Below are positions 35,965 to 44,618 of a stretch of 64,000 nt of DNA, in pieces (the first letter of the stretch is position 1; each line of letters begins with the position of its first letter). The translations under genes and the position numbers were made by a program. Below the pieces are notes generated by a model. That model saw only the letters and a program-made list of their open reading frames with translations. It was not told where the DNA came from and made no database searches. The stretch is from VXNE01 sp965248075 (GTDB lineage: Bacteria > Pseudomonadota > Gammaproteobacteria > Pseudomonadales > Azotimanducaceae): positions 2,046,001 through 2,110,000 of the forward strand of contig CBDFIL010000003.1 in NCBI GenBank assembly GCA_965248075.1, in the 5' to 3' direction.

Positions 35965-35984
35965 CCGCGGCCGGGCACCTCTCC

Positions 35985-36371
35985 TTGTTTCGGGAAGCCA
36001 TCCACACGAACGATGCGCCCGCCGCGATCGGCGCCTATTCGCAGGCCGTTCGGGTGGGAGATACCGTCTACCTCTCGGGACAGATCGCCCTGGACCCCGC
36101 GACCATGGAGATCGTCGCCGACGATGCCGAGGCACAGGTGCGCCAGGTGTTCGAGAACCTGGCGGCTGTCGCCCGGGCCAGCGGCGGGGGTTTCGCGGAC
36201 GTCGTCAAGATCACGGTCTATCTGACGGATCTGGCGCACTTCGGCACGGTAAACGACGTGATGGCAGAGTACTTCGCCGAACCCTACCCCGCGCGGGCGG
36301 CGGTAGGCATCGCCGCACTGCCGCGGGGCGCCCTCGTGGAGATGGATGCGGTACTGGTACTGCCAACGTAA
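35985..36371 (+). CDS. ridA: RidA family 2-iminobutanoate/2-iminopropanoate deaminase
   Basis: A 128-aa trimeric enzyme removing reactive enamines made by PLP enzymes. TNDAPAAIGAYSQAV, YLSGQIALDP, VVKITVYLTDLAHFGTVN and the active-site RAAVGIAALPRGALVEMDAVL are standard. The only start near the conserved N-terminus is TTG at 35985, which gives exactly the length of E. coli RidA. spoT-ridA-recG is a conserved order. Confidence 0.93.
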   Translation: MFREAIHTNDAPAAIGAYSQAVRVGDTVYLSGQIALDPATMEIVADDAEAQVRQVFENLAAVARASGGGFADVVKITVYLTDLAHFGTVNDVMAEYFAEPYPARAAVGIAALPRGALVEMDAVLVLPT

Positions 36372-36410
36372 CCCGGTGCCGGTGAGACCTCGAGTCGGCC
36401 AGGTTCCCGA

Positions 36411-38432
36411 ATGAAATCCGGCGATGCGGTGATCGCCTTGCGCGGCGTGGGAAAAACGACCGCCGCCGCGCTCGCACGACTGGACATCGCCACGGTCGGC
36501 GACCTGCTGCTGCATCTCCCCTTCCGGTACCAGGATCGCACCCGCTTCGTGCCGCTCTCCGATACCGAGCTCGGCCAATCCTGCCTGGTGCGCGGCGAGA
36601 TCGTGAAGGCCGACCTGGCTTACGGAGGGCGGCGGAGCCTGACCGCCACCGTCAGCGACGGCGGCGGCTACCTGACGATGCGCCTGTTCCACTTCTCCGC
36701 ACATCAACGCGATGCACTGCGCCCGGGGCTGTGGCTGCGTTGCTTCGGCGAGGTGCGCGCGGGACCGGCCGGCCGGGAGATGGTGCATCCCGAGTACCGC
36801 GCGTCCCCGACGCGGCCGGAGGCGCCGGAAACCACCCTCACGCCCGTGTACCCGATCACCGCCGGGGTCACGACTACGCGGCTGCGTTCCTGGATTGCCC
36901 AGGCGCTCGATGCGGGGGCCACATTGGAGGGCAGCGTGTTGCCGGACGAGGACATCGCCGCGTTCGATCAGGCGCTCCTGTTCCTGCATCGCCCCCCGGC
37001 TGACGCAACGCCGGAGACCTTCGAAGACGCGCGCTCGCGCATCGCAAGGGACGAGTTACTCGCCCATTACATACTGATGCGACAACGGCAGGCGCTGCGC
37101 GCCCGGCACACCGCCGGGGCCCTGCCCAGGTCCCGCGGACTCGGGCGCGAACTGCTCGGCCACCTGGGATTTGCCCTCACCGGCGCGCAACGCCGCGTGG
37201 TGACGGAAGTCCTGCAGGACCTCGAACGCGAACAACCGATGATGCGCCTGCTGCAGGGCGATGTCGGATCCGGCAAGACCGTGGTCGCCGCCTTCGCCGC
37301 CATCCGAGCGGCGGAGCACGGTCGGCAGACCGCCATCATGGCGCCGACGGAGATTCTCGCCGAGCAGCACTACGAGAGCTTCTCGACCTGGCTCTCGCCC
37401 CTCGGCATCGATGTCGCCCTGCTCACCGGGCGGATGTCCGCGAAGGAGCGCAAACTGCGCCTCGAGGCAATCGCCGCCGGCGAAACGCTCGTCGCCGTGG
37501 GCACGCACGCGCTGTTCCAATCCGCGGTCGAGTTCGACGCCCTCGGCCTCGCGATCATCGACGAGCAGCACCGCTTCGGCGTGCATCAGCGCATGCTGCT
37601 GCGCGGCAAGGGCCGCCTGCCGCACCAGCTCATCATGACCGCGACCCCCATTCCGCGGACGTTGACGATGGCGATGTATGCAGACATGGACGTGTCGGTC
37701 ATCGACGAACTGCCGCCCGGGCGCAAGCCGGTCGTTACGACCGTCACGCCGAGTACCCGCCGCGCCCAGGCCACGGAGCGGATCGCCGCGGCCTGCCGCC
37801 AGGGCCGGCAGGCCTATTGGGTGTGCACGCTCATCGAGGAATCCGAAGCGCTCGACTCCCAGGCGGCCGAGAACGTGGCGGCGGAGTTGCAGAAGGAACT
37901 CGCGGGGCTCGCCGTGGCGCTCGTGCACGGCCGGCTCTCCGGAGCCGAGCGCAGCGAGGTCATGGGCCGCTTCAAGGCCGGCGAGATCGACGTACTCGTC
38001 GCGACCACCGTCATCGAAGTGGGTGTGGACGTACCCAACGCGTCGCTCATGATCATCGACAACCCCGAGCGGCTCGGACTGGCACAGCTGCACCAGCTGC
38101 GGGGCCGCATCGGCCGCGGCAGCATCCAGAGCCATTGCATCCTGCTGTTCGAGCCACCCCTGAGCGAACTCGCCCGGGCGCGGCTCGCGGTCATGCGGGA
38201 AACCGGTGACGGCTTCGTGATCGCCGAAAAGGACCTGGAACTGCGCGGCCCCGGCGACATCCTGGGAACCCGGCAGACCGGCCAGCAGACATTCCGCGTC
38301 GCGGACCTGATGCGCGACGCGCCGCTCATCCCGGGAGTCATCGCAACGGCGGACAGGCTGGACGCCGCCACGCAGGCGACAATTCTCGCGACCTGGGGGA
38401 CGACTTTGGAGGCGGAATACGTCGAGGTCTAG
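36411..38432 (+). CDS. recG: ATP-dependent DNA helicase RecG
   Basis: Branch-migrating helicase for stalled forks and Holliday junctions (673 aa). An N-terminal wedge/OB domain (LLLHLPFRYQDRT to about residue 160) precedes the helicase core: Walker A LQGDVGSGKTVVA, motif II IIDEQHRFGV (DEQH), motif III MTATPIPRTL, motif V/VI TTVIEVGVDVPNAS and QLHQLRGRIGRG, and the RecG C-terminal GDILGTRQTGQ. Complete. Confidence 0.97.
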   Translation: MKSGDAVIALRGVGKTTAAALARLDIATVGDLLLHLPFRYQDRTRFVPLSDTELGQSCLVRGEIVKADLAYGGRRSLTATVSDGGGYLTMRLFHFSAHQRDALRPGLWLRCFGEVRAGPAGREMVHPEYRASPTRPEAPETTLTPVYPITAGVTTTRLRSWIAQALDAGATLEGSVLPDEDIAAFDQALLFLHRPPADATPETFEDARSRIARDELLAHYILMRQRQALRARHTAGALPRSRGLGRELLGHLGFALTGAQRRVVTEVLQDLEREQPMMRLLQGDVGSGKTVVAAFAAIRAAEHGRQTAIMAPTEILAEQHYESFSTWLSPLGIDVALLTGRMSAKERKLRLEAIAAGETLVAVGTHALFQSAVEFDALGLAIIDEQHRFGVHQRMLLRGKGRLPHQLIMTATPIPRTLTMAMYADMDVSVIDELPPGRKPVVTTVTPSTRRAQATERIAAACRQGRQAYWVCTLIEESEALDSQAAENVAAELQKELAGLAVALVHGRLSGAERSEVMGRFKAGEIDVLVATTVIEVGVDVPNASLMIIDNPERLGLAQLHQLRGRIGRGSIQSHCILLFEPPLSELARARLAVMRETGDGFVIAEKDLELRGPGDILGTRQTGQQTFRVADLMRDAPLIPGVIATADRLDAATQATILATWGTTLEAEYVEV

Positions 38433-38490
38433 GCGCGTCGCCTACGGAGCCGGCGCGTGCAAGCACGCGATCGAGTTGCTGCAACGCAGA

Positions 38491-38528
38491 AGTTTCGCGC
38501 AGCGAAGCTGCAACGCGCGCTTCGTTGC
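38491..38528. repeat. two hairpins of the AGTTTCG family between recG and the SDR gene
   Basis: AGTTTCGC...GCGAAGCT (38491-38509, one mismatch) and GCAACG...CGTTGC (38510-38528) are stem-loops in the convergent gap. The first resembles the hairpins at 42784 and 46207. Confidence 0.5.
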
Positions 38529-38536
38529 GCGCCGCT

Positions 38537-39301
38537 TCAGCGGGCGCCGCCCCCGTCGATGCAGAGGTTCTGGCCGTGGATGGCATCGGCCCGGGCACTC
38601 GCCAGGAAGAGCACGAGGTCCGCCACCTCTTCGCGCCGGACGATGCGGCGAATCGGAATATCCGCGGCTACATGAGGCTCCACCTCCTCCCAGGTGCTGC
38701 CCCAGCCCTCCCGTGCGGCGCGCCGCATGTATCCGGCCTCGACCTCGGGCGTGCGGATCATGCCTGGCGACACCTGGTTCACGCGGATGCCGGTGCCCGC
38801 GACCTCCCGGGCCAGGCTCGCCGTCATCGCGGAGAGGGCGGCCTTCGAGGCGTAGTAGTGCGGGTTGCGTGCGCCGGGCGCAAACGACCCGGTGGTACCC
38901 AGATTGACGACGCGTCCCCAGCCACGCTCCCGCATCCCGGGCAGGAAGCGGTAGATCATGCGTTGCGCGGAGAGCACGTTGGTTTCGTACTGGGACACCC
39001 ACTCGGACGCCGTCAGGGCTTCCCAGCGGCCGGCAGCGGCGGCGCCATAGTTGTTGACCAGGATGTCAACGTCGTCCTCGATCTGCGCGACGACGGCATC
39101 CGCTCCCGCGTCCTCACGGATGTCGCCCGAAACCGGGCTGCCGCCACCGATCTCGCGGACTGCCGCAGCCGCCTGCTGCGCGTCGAAGCCGTGCACGAAC
39201 ACTCGGGCTCCCTCTTCGAGGAAGGACCTGGCGATGACGAGTCCGGTGCCGCGGTGACTTCCCGTGACGAGTACCGTCCTGCTTTCGAGATCGAGATCCA
39301 C
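38537..39301 (-). CDS. short-chain dehydrogenase/reductase (SDR 1)
   Basis: A 254-aa classical SDR. The cofactor loop is TGSHRGTG (residues about 14-21), the NNAG position reads NNYG, the catalytic Ser is in NLGTTGS, Tyr and Lys are in YYASK, and the C-terminus NLCIDGGG is typical. Its GTG directly abuts the TAA of the upstream dioxygenase gene, so the two are translationally coupled and may act on one substrate. Substrate unknown. Confidence 0.88.
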   Translation of the reverse strand: MDLDLESRTVLVTGSHRGTGLVIARSFLEEGARVFVHGFDAQQAAAAVREIGGGSPVSGDIREDAGADAVVAQIEDDVDILVNNYGAAAAGRWEALTASEWVSQYETNVLSAQRMIYRFLPGMRERGWGRVVNLGTTGSFAPGARNPHYYASKAALSAMTASLAREVAGTGIRVNQVSPGMIRTPEVEAGYMRRAAREGWGSTWEEVEPHVAADIPIRRIVRREEVADLVLFLASARADAIHGQNLCIDGGGAR

Positions 39302-40162
39302 TTACTGGTTCATCTCGACGAGTACAGCGGCCGCCGCTGGATCCAGTGACGCTCCCATGAACTCCTCGGAGAACCCGAGCGAGCCGTTTTGGGTATACCC
39401 GATCATGTCGAGCAGGTCCCTGGGAAGCTGCCAGGCCAACTCCTTCGGCACGACGATGGTCTGGTTTTCTTCCTGACGCAGCCATCCCAGCGAGTACGTC
39501 GCGATGACGCCGTAGCGCCAATCGTCCGAAACATTGGCCGCGGCCGCATGCAACATGGCGCTCAGCCAGATCAGGACCGACCCGGCCTCCATTTCGGCCG
39601 CGACGATCTCGTCCTCTTCGGGACGGCGTTCGGCCGGCCAGCGATGGCTGCCGGGAACCAGCAGCGTGCCGCCGTTCTCCGCGGTGAAATCCGTCACCGC
39701 CCACATCGTGGACAGCACCAGTTCGGGACACGGCCGTGGAAAGTGCGAGTACACGTCCTCCGCGCGGTGCAGTACCTGCCGGGACGCGCCGGGGCCGACT
39801 TCCAGCGCGCCGCCGATATGCAACTGGTACCGGCCATCGCAGTGCGGCAGGAGGAAGTGGTCGCCCAGCGTTTTCACGAGCGGGTGCATGATCCAGTCGC
39901 GCGCCGTCTCGGAGCGCGCGACCAGGGAGGCGATGCGCCGCGTATAGCCCGGGAAGAAAGCCTCGCCCTCGTTCTCTTGCTGGACGGGCGTGCGGTCCAT
40001 ATGCGGCGCCAGTTCCGCGCGGACGCGTTGGCGCTCGCAAACGCCCGTCACGCCGGTGATCACGAGGCAGCCGGTTTCCTCGAGGGCCGGGATACCGTTC
40101 TCTTCCAGCTCCTCGAGCCGCACTACCGGTATCGCCGGCCCATCCGTCGACAATGCCGTCAT
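39302..40162 (-). CDS. phytanoyl-CoA dioxygenase-like Fe/2OG protein with HxA facial triad (PhyH 1)
   Basis: A 286-aa double-stranded beta-helix protein of the PhyH superfamily. The distal His205 and the 2-oxoglutarate Arg216 are present with the 11-residue spacing of human PhyH (LHAAAANVSDDWRYG). The proximal motif reads H132-R-A134, in LHRAEDVY, where family members have H-x-D or, in the two neighbours here, H-x-E. Loss of that carboxylate is the hallmark of SyrB2-type halogenases, but could also mean loss of activity or use of the adjacent E135/D136. The flanking motif is also diverged (SAMLHAAAAN against GGTLHAGGAN). Start at 40162 follows GAGAGGA; the ATG at 40180 is less likely. Coupled to SDR 1. 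Confidence 0.85.
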   Translation of the reverse strand: MTALSTDGPAIPVVRLEELEENGIPALEETGCLVITGVTGVCERQRVRAELAPHMDRTPVQQENEGEAFFPGYTRRIASLVARSETARDWIMHPLVKTLGDHFLLPHCDGRYQLHIGGALEVGPGASRQVLHRAEDVYSHFPRPCPELVLSTMWAVTDFTAENGGTLLVPGSHRWPAERRPEEDEIVAAEMEAGSVLIWLSAMLHAAAANVSDDWRYGVIATYSLGWLRQEENQTIVVPKELAWQLPRDLLDMIGYTQNGSLGFSEEFMGASLDPAAAAVLVEMNQ

Positions 40163-40277
40163 CCCACCGTCCTCTCGCATCGAAGAAATCCCGGGGGTGA
40201 GCGTAGCAACCGCAGGCGGCTTGTTCCACGGCAGCGCCTAACCACGCGGATTCTGTGAAGACGGGCTGGACGCGGTG

Positions 40278-40430
40278 GTCCCTGCAGAGGGGTCCCTGCA
40301 GAGGGGACACCCACTCTTGTGGTCCCATCTGGCGCCACTCGGGTGGGTGTCCCATCTGGCGACTCGGGTGGGTGTCCCATCTGGCGACTCGGGTAGGTGT
40401 CCCATCTGGCGGCCCCCATCTGGCGGCCCG
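40278..40430. repeat. tandem 25-bp repeat array with an inverted core, upstream of the REP-type transposase
   Basis: Two 14-bp units (GTCCCTGCAGAGGG, 40278-40305) are followed by an inverted core GGGACACCCACTC (40304-40316), then about 3.5 direct units of a 25-bp repeat: 40322-40348 (27 bp, two-base insertion), 40349-40373, 40374-40398 and partial 40399-40430. The unit begins GTCCCATCTGGCG and ends GGGTGGGT. The 375-base gap 40163-40536 holds nothing else I recognise. There are no spacers, so it is not CRISPR. Confidence 0.85.
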
Positions 40431-40536
40431 ACCGCTCCGGGTAGGTTGCCGCTGTAGGAAAGTGGAGCCGGATGCGCACAGCCTCCATGGGCGTCTTCTG
40501 ATACGGGCCCGGCGCGTCCCGGTCGAAAATACGCGA

Positions 40537-41442
40537 ATGACACGTCCAAGATCCCAACTCATCGACCGCGAAAATGGCGGCTTCTACCACCTCGGCTCGC
40601 GCTGCGTCCGGCGCGCCATGCTGTGCGGCGAGGACCCCGTCACCGGTCTCGACCTGTCCCACCGCCGCGGCTGGATCGAGGACCGGCTGCTCGAACTGAC
40701 CGAGATCTTCACCGTGCACATCTACGCCCACGCCGTGATGTCAAACCACTACCACGCCACCGCCGACTACCGACCCCAGGAACGCCTCGAGTTCACCGAC
40801 GAGGAGGTCGCCCGCCGCTGGCTGCGCCTGTACCCGCCCAAACACCCCGAGGAGCTCGAGCAGGCCGTCACAACGCTGCTCGACGACCCCGAGCGCCTCG
40901 CCGTGCTGCGCGACCGCCTCGGTGACCTGTCCTGGTTCATGCGCTGCCTGAACGAGCCGATCGCACGGCGCGCCAACCGCGAGGACGACTGCACCGGCCG
41001 CTTCTGGCAGGGCCGCTTCTGCTCCAAGGCGCTGCCCAGCGACCGCTCCGTGTGGGCCTGCATGGCCTACGACGACCTCAACCCGCTGCGCGCCGGCATG
41101 GCGGAGGAGGTCGATGCGCCCGAACACACCTCGCTGCAGCGCCGGCTGGAGGAAGCCGCGGAGGAACCCGAGCGTCTCGACGAACCCCTCGCACCGCTGG
41201 TGCGCCGTGCCGGGAAGGTCGTCAGCGCGCCGCCTCCGGCGCGGCGACTCGACAGGACGCTGCGCGATTACCGCGCCTACGTCGAGTGGGCTGGTGGCAG
41301 CCTGCACGACGCGCCTACCATGCGTGGTCGCGCACCCCCCGGCCGTCTGCACGATCCCACAGCGTGGCTCGCCCTGGTGGCCTCGAACCGCCAGCGCGCC
41401 CCGACCACTACGCTGCCACACTCGGTACGCGCGACCGCCTGA
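40537..41442 (+). CDS. REP-associated tyrosine transposase (Y1/HUH family)
   Basis: A 301-aa single-domain HUH transposase related to RAYT/TnpREP and IS200-like enzymes. The HUH metal motif is HAVMSNHYH, and the GRFWQGRFCSKAL and YDDLNPLRAGM blocks (the latter probably holding the catalytic Tyr) are the family signature. The C-terminal 80 residues are Arg/Pro rich and unrelated to the core. RAYTs are usually single-copy and tied to REP sequences; here the associated repeats are the array just upstream and the core at 41662. It separates PhyH 1 from PhyH 2. Confidence 0.88.
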   Translation: MTRPRSQLIDRENGGFYHLGSRCVRRAMLCGEDPVTGLDLSHRRGWIEDRLLELTEIFTVHIYAHAVMSNHYHATADYRPQERLEFTDEEVARRWLRLYPPKHPEELEQAVTTLLDDPERLAVLRDRLGDLSWFMRCLNEPIARRANREDDCTGRFWQGRFCSKALPSDRSVWACMAYDDLNPLRAGMAEEVDAPEHTSLQRRLEEAAEEPERLDEPLAPLVRRAGKVVSAPPPARRLDRTLRDYRAYVEWAGGSLHDAPTMRGRAPPGRLHDPTAWLALVASNRQRAPTTTLPHSVRATA

Positions 41443-41661
41443 GCCGCTTCGCCAGACCGGGCGCACCAAACCCTCGGCGCCGCGAACTCGCGTCGCCATC
41501 GCGGGCGGTGCAGCCATGGGCGAGCGCGGCTCTCGCGCTCGCGTCTGTGCTCTTGTGCTTCTGCGTCGCTGATGCGCGACGCGGCCAAGGCCGATCCTTC
41601 GCGCCCACAACCACCAGCCGGCCTGGGTGTCGCCTATTACGGGAGGGCGCCTACACCGAAT

Positions 41662-41677
41662 GGTGGGTGTCCCCTAC
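41662..41677. repeat. solitary copy of the array core downstream of the transposase
   Basis: GGTGGGTGTCCCCTAC repeats the core of the 40.3-kb array and ends with the CTAC seen in the hairpin repeats. It marks the right side of the transposase unit. The 266-base gap 41443-41708 contains no other feature I can support. Confidence 0.6.
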
Positions 41678-41708
41678 CCCCGGGGCGCCCTAACCCCGGG
41701 GCGTCTCC

Positions 41709-42575
41709 TCATTCGTTCATCTCGACGGCCGCCTCACCGCCGTACTGATCCAATGCCGCGACCTCTCCCGTGTACTCCTCGGAGAAGCCGAGCGATCCGC
41801 TCATCGTGTGCCCGATCATGTCGAGCAGGTCCTTTGGGAGCTCGCGGGCGATCTCTCTCGGCACCGCCAGGGACTGGTTCTCTTCCTGGCGCAGCCATCC
41901 GACCGAGTACGTCAGGATCACGCCATAGCGCCAATCGTTCGAGCCATTCGCTCCGCCCGCGTGCAACGTCCCCCCGAGCCAGATGAGGACGGATCCGGCC
42001 TCCATTTCGGCGGAGACGATTTCGTCCGCCGTCGCTCGGCGCTCCCTGGGCCACCGGTGGCTCCCAGGTACGAGCAGCGTCGCACCGTTCTCCGCCGTGA
42101 AGTCCGTCAGGGACCACATCGTGGCCAGCACGAGATTGGGGCGTGGCAGGGGGAAGAACCGGAACGAGTCCTCCTCCCGATGCAGCACCTGCTTGCGCGC
42201 ACCCGGGCCGATCTCGATGGCGGCGCTGACATGCAACTGGTACCGGTCGTCGCAGTTGGGCAGGAGGAAGTGGTCGCACAGCGTTTTCGCCAGCGGATGC
42301 ATGATCCACTCCCGCGCCGTCTCCGACCGCGCGACCATGGAGGCGATGCGCCGCGTATAGCCCGGGAAGAAGGCCTTGGGATCGTCGCCCTCCCACACGG
42401 AGGCGCGGTCCATGTACGGGGCCAGTCCTGCCCGTAGCCGGTCTCGCTCCGCCGCGCCGGTCACGCCGGTAATCACCAGGCAGCCCGCCTCCTCCAGCGG
42501 GGCGATGCCGGCCGCCGCCAGGTCTTCGAGGCGCAACTCGGGAATCGTCGGAGAATCCGTCGCCACCGCTTTCAT
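41709..42575 (-). CDS. phytanoyl-CoA dioxygenase-like Fe/2OG protein (PhyH 2)
   Basis: A 288-aa paralogue of the genes at 39302 and 43695. The facial triad is H132-R-E134 (LHREED) and H205, with Arg216 for 2-oxoglutarate (LHAGGANGSNDWRYG); PGSHRWP at 170-176 is the conserved loop. Glu replaces the common Asp but can still bind iron. The start at 42575 (MKAVATDS) aligns with its paralogues. Substrate unknown; members hydroxylate lipids, small metabolites or alkaloids. Confidence 0.88.
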   Translation of the reverse strand: MKAVATDSPTIPELRLEDLAAAGIAPLEEAGCLVITGVTGAAERDRLRAGLAPYMDRASVWEGDDPKAFFPGYTRRIASMVARSETAREWIMHPLAKTLCDHFLLPNCDDRYQLHVSAAIEIGPGARKQVLHREEDSFRFFPLPRPNLVLATMWSLTDFTAENGATLLVPGSHRWPRERRATADEIVSAEMEAGSVLIWLGGTLHAGGANGSNDWRYGVILTYSVGWLRQEENQSLAVPREIARELPKDLLDMIGHTMSGSLGFSEEYTGEVAALDQYGGEAAVEMNE

Positions 42576-42647
42576 CCAGAAACCCTCAACCGGCTTTCGA
42601 ACAAGATACCGCACACTTGCACGCGGCGTCTTCGGCTGGCAAAGCTA

Positions 42648-42672
42648 GCGCCACCAAAGCCATCGCCCTGGC
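42648..42672. repeat. short dispersed repeat, copy 2
   Basis: Matches 33289-33313 at 22 of 25 positions. It lies in the 246-base gap between PhyH 2 and SDR 2. Confidence 0.45.
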
Positions 42673-42717
42673 GGGCGCTGCCTTCGGCCCCAGCCGCCCG
42701 CCGTTCTACCGCTCTGC

Positions 42718-42807
42718 CGGACTTGGACCTGCTTCGCAGATCCAAGTCCGACAGGCTGCTAGCGCGACCTTGCGGTCGCGTTGGAAGTTTCGCTGGCGCG
42801 AAACTTC
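42718..42807. repeat. three consecutive hairpins between PhyH 2 and SDR 2
   Basis: CGGACTTGGA...TCCAAGTCCG (42718-42750, 10-bp stem), CGCGACC-TTGC-GGTCGCG (42763-42780, 7-bp stem) and GAAGTTTCGC-TGGC-GCGAAACTTC (42784-42807, 10-bp stem). The last two recur in reversed order at 46207-46266. Confidence 0.75.
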
Positions 42808-42821
42808 TACGGCGCAAGCTC

Positions 42822-43661
42822 CTAGCCCCTCCGCGCCAGTGCCCCGCCGTCGACCGGCAATTCCACTCCGGTGATGAACCGGGCTTCGTCCGAGGCCAGG
42901 AAGAGTGCGGCATAGGCCACGTCCCACGCGCTGCCCATGCCCCCTGCGAGCGGCACGTGCGTGTCCCGCTCGGCGATCAACTCCTCGCGGGAGATGCCGC
43001 GCGCCTTGGAGAACCCCTCGATCGCGATCGGCGTGTTCATGAGGCCCGGCATGATGATGTTGCTGCGAATGCCAAAACGCGCGTTACCGGTCGCGATGCC
43101 GTGCGAGAGTGCGTTGAGTGCCGCCTTGGAAGTCTTGTAGGCAACCAGGCCCGTGGACGCCCGCACCGCGGCCGACGAGACGAAGAGCAGGCAGCCCGAG
43201 CGCTGGCTCCGCATCACCGGCAGCGCGTGCTTGGCGCAGAAGAAGGCGCCGCGCACGTTGGTGTCGTGAATGCGCTGCCAGTCGGGCGCCTCGAGGGACG
43301 TCGGGCCGGCGTCGCCGCTACCGATGCCCACGTTGTAGTGCAGCACATCGAGCTTGCCGAAGCGGGCGACGCAGGTGTCCGGAATCGCTCGGCACGCCTC
43401 CTCGTCGAGGACGTCCGCCTGCATCGTTTCGGCCTCGCCGCCCTCCTCGCGAACGATCGCGGCGGTGGCCTCGGCGGCGCCGAGGTCGCGGTCAACGAGC
43501 AGGACGCGAGCACCGTGGCGGGCAAAGAGGATCGACGCGGCCCGGCCGTTGCCGGTCGTGTCGCCGGGCGTCTGGCCCGCGCCGACGACGATCGCGACCT
43601 TGCCGTCCAGGCGCCGGTCCGAGCGCACCTCGGGCGCGAAAGTCGATCTTCGCTCCATCAC
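42822..43661 (-). CDS. short-chain dehydrogenase/reductase (SDR 2)
   Basis: A 279-aa SDR with a long cofactor loop (GAGQTPGDTTGNG in place of the compact TGxxxGxG), the acidic VDRDLG segment suggesting NAD preference, YNVG in place of NNAG, catalytic Ser in FVSSAAV, and YKTSK. The C-terminus (FITGVELPVDGG) is standard. ATG at 43661 or 43658 (MMERR). It has no close similarity to SDR 1, so it is not a duplicate. Lies between PhyH 2 and PhyH 3 on the same strand. Confidence 0.87.
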   Translation of the reverse strand: MMERRSTFAPEVRSDRRLDGKVAIVVGAGQTPGDTTGNGRAASILFARHGARVLLVDRDLGAAEATAAIVREEGGEAETMQADVLDEEACRAIPDTCVARFGKLDVLHYNVGIGSGDAGPTSLEAPDWQRIHDTNVRGAFFCAKHALPVMRSQRSGCLLFVSSAAVRASTGLVAYKTSKAALNALSHGIATGNARFGIRSNIIMPGLMNTPIAIEGFSKARGISREELIAERDTHVPLAGGMGSAWDVAYAALFLASDEARFITGVELPVDGGALARRG

Positions 43662-43694
43662 CCTGCCGGCGTCGCGCCCTCCCTTGGGCCCTCC

Positions 43695-44564
43695 CTACTG
43701 GTTCATCTCCACCAGTGCACCGTCGTAGGCCGGCGCGCCTTCGGCAAAGAACGCATCGGAGAACCCCAGCAAGCCGTTCGTCGTGTGCCCGATCATGTCG
43801 AGCAGATCCTTCGGCAGCTCACGGGCGACCTTCTCCGGTACTGCCAGGGCCTGGTTCTCTTCCTGGCGCACCCAGCCAACGGAGTAAGTCAGGATGACCC
43901 CATATCGCCAGTTGCTCGAGACGTTCGCTCCGGCCCCGTGCAGCGTCCCGCCCAGCCAGACCAGCACCGAACCGGCTTCGATTTCCGCGGCGGCGATCTC
44001 CTCCTCCCGCGGGCGGCGCTCCTTCGGCCAGCGGTGGCTGCCGGGAACCAGCAGCGTTCCGCCGTTCTCCGCCGTGAAGTCCGACACGGCCCACATCGTG
44101 GCCAGCACCAGGTTGGGCCGTGGCAGCGGGAAGTACGGCAACGTGTCCTCTTCCCGATGCAGGAGTTGCTTGCGCGCACCCGGCCCGACTTCCAGGGCGC
44201 CGGTGACGTGCAACTGATATCGGCCGTCGCAGTTCGGCTGCAGGAAATGGTCGCAGAGACGCCTCGACATGGAGTGCATGACCCAGTCGCGCACGACCTC
44301 GGAACGCCTGACGAGGGAGATGACGCGGCGCGTGTACCCGGGCAGGAACGCCTTCGGGTCATTCCCTTCCTCAACTCGGGCACGTTCCATGTACGGCGCC
44401 AGCTCCGTTCGCAGGCGCTGCCGATCCGCAGGCCCTGCGATCCCGGTGACCACCAGGCAGCCGGCCTCCTCGAGGGCGGGGATACCCTCCGCCTCCAGGC
44501 GGTCGAGTTCCGTCGCCGGAATGGCCGCGCCGTTCGTTGCTCTCACTTGCGCGGGCGCCGTCAT
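43695..44564 (-). CDS. phytanoyl-CoA dioxygenase-like Fe/2OG protein (PhyH 3)
   Basis: A 289-aa paralogue with H136-R-E138 (LHREED), H209 and Arg220 (LHGAGANVSSNWRYG). It is nearer to PhyH 2 than to PhyH 1 by motif. The start at 44564 follows GGAGGTGA; the ATG at 44597 lies before this Shine-Dalgarno and is rejected. Likely co-transcribed with SDR 2 and PhyH 2. Confidence 0.88.
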   Translation of the reverse strand: MTAPAQVRATNGAAIPATELDRLEAEGIPALEEAGCLVVTGIAGPADRQRLRTELAPYMERARVEEGNDPKAFLPGYTRRVISLVRRSEVVRDWVMHSMSRRLCDHFLQPNCDGRYQLHVTGALEVGPGARKQLLHREEDTLPYFPLPRPNLVLATMWAVSDFTAENGGTLLVPGSHRWPKERRPREEEIAAAEIEAGSVLVWLGGTLHGAGANVSSNWRYGVILTYSVGWVRQEENQALAVPEKVARELPKDLLDMIGHTTNGLLGFSDAFFAEGAPAYDGALVEMNQ

Positions 44565-44618
44565 TCCGTCACCTCCGATCCTGCTGCTTCCGATCATACG
44601 CCTTCGCGACGTGGACCT

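Noticed and set aside
40322..40430. CRISPR-like direct repeats
   Set aside because: The units abut each other without spacers and no cas genes are near; a transposase-linked array fits better.
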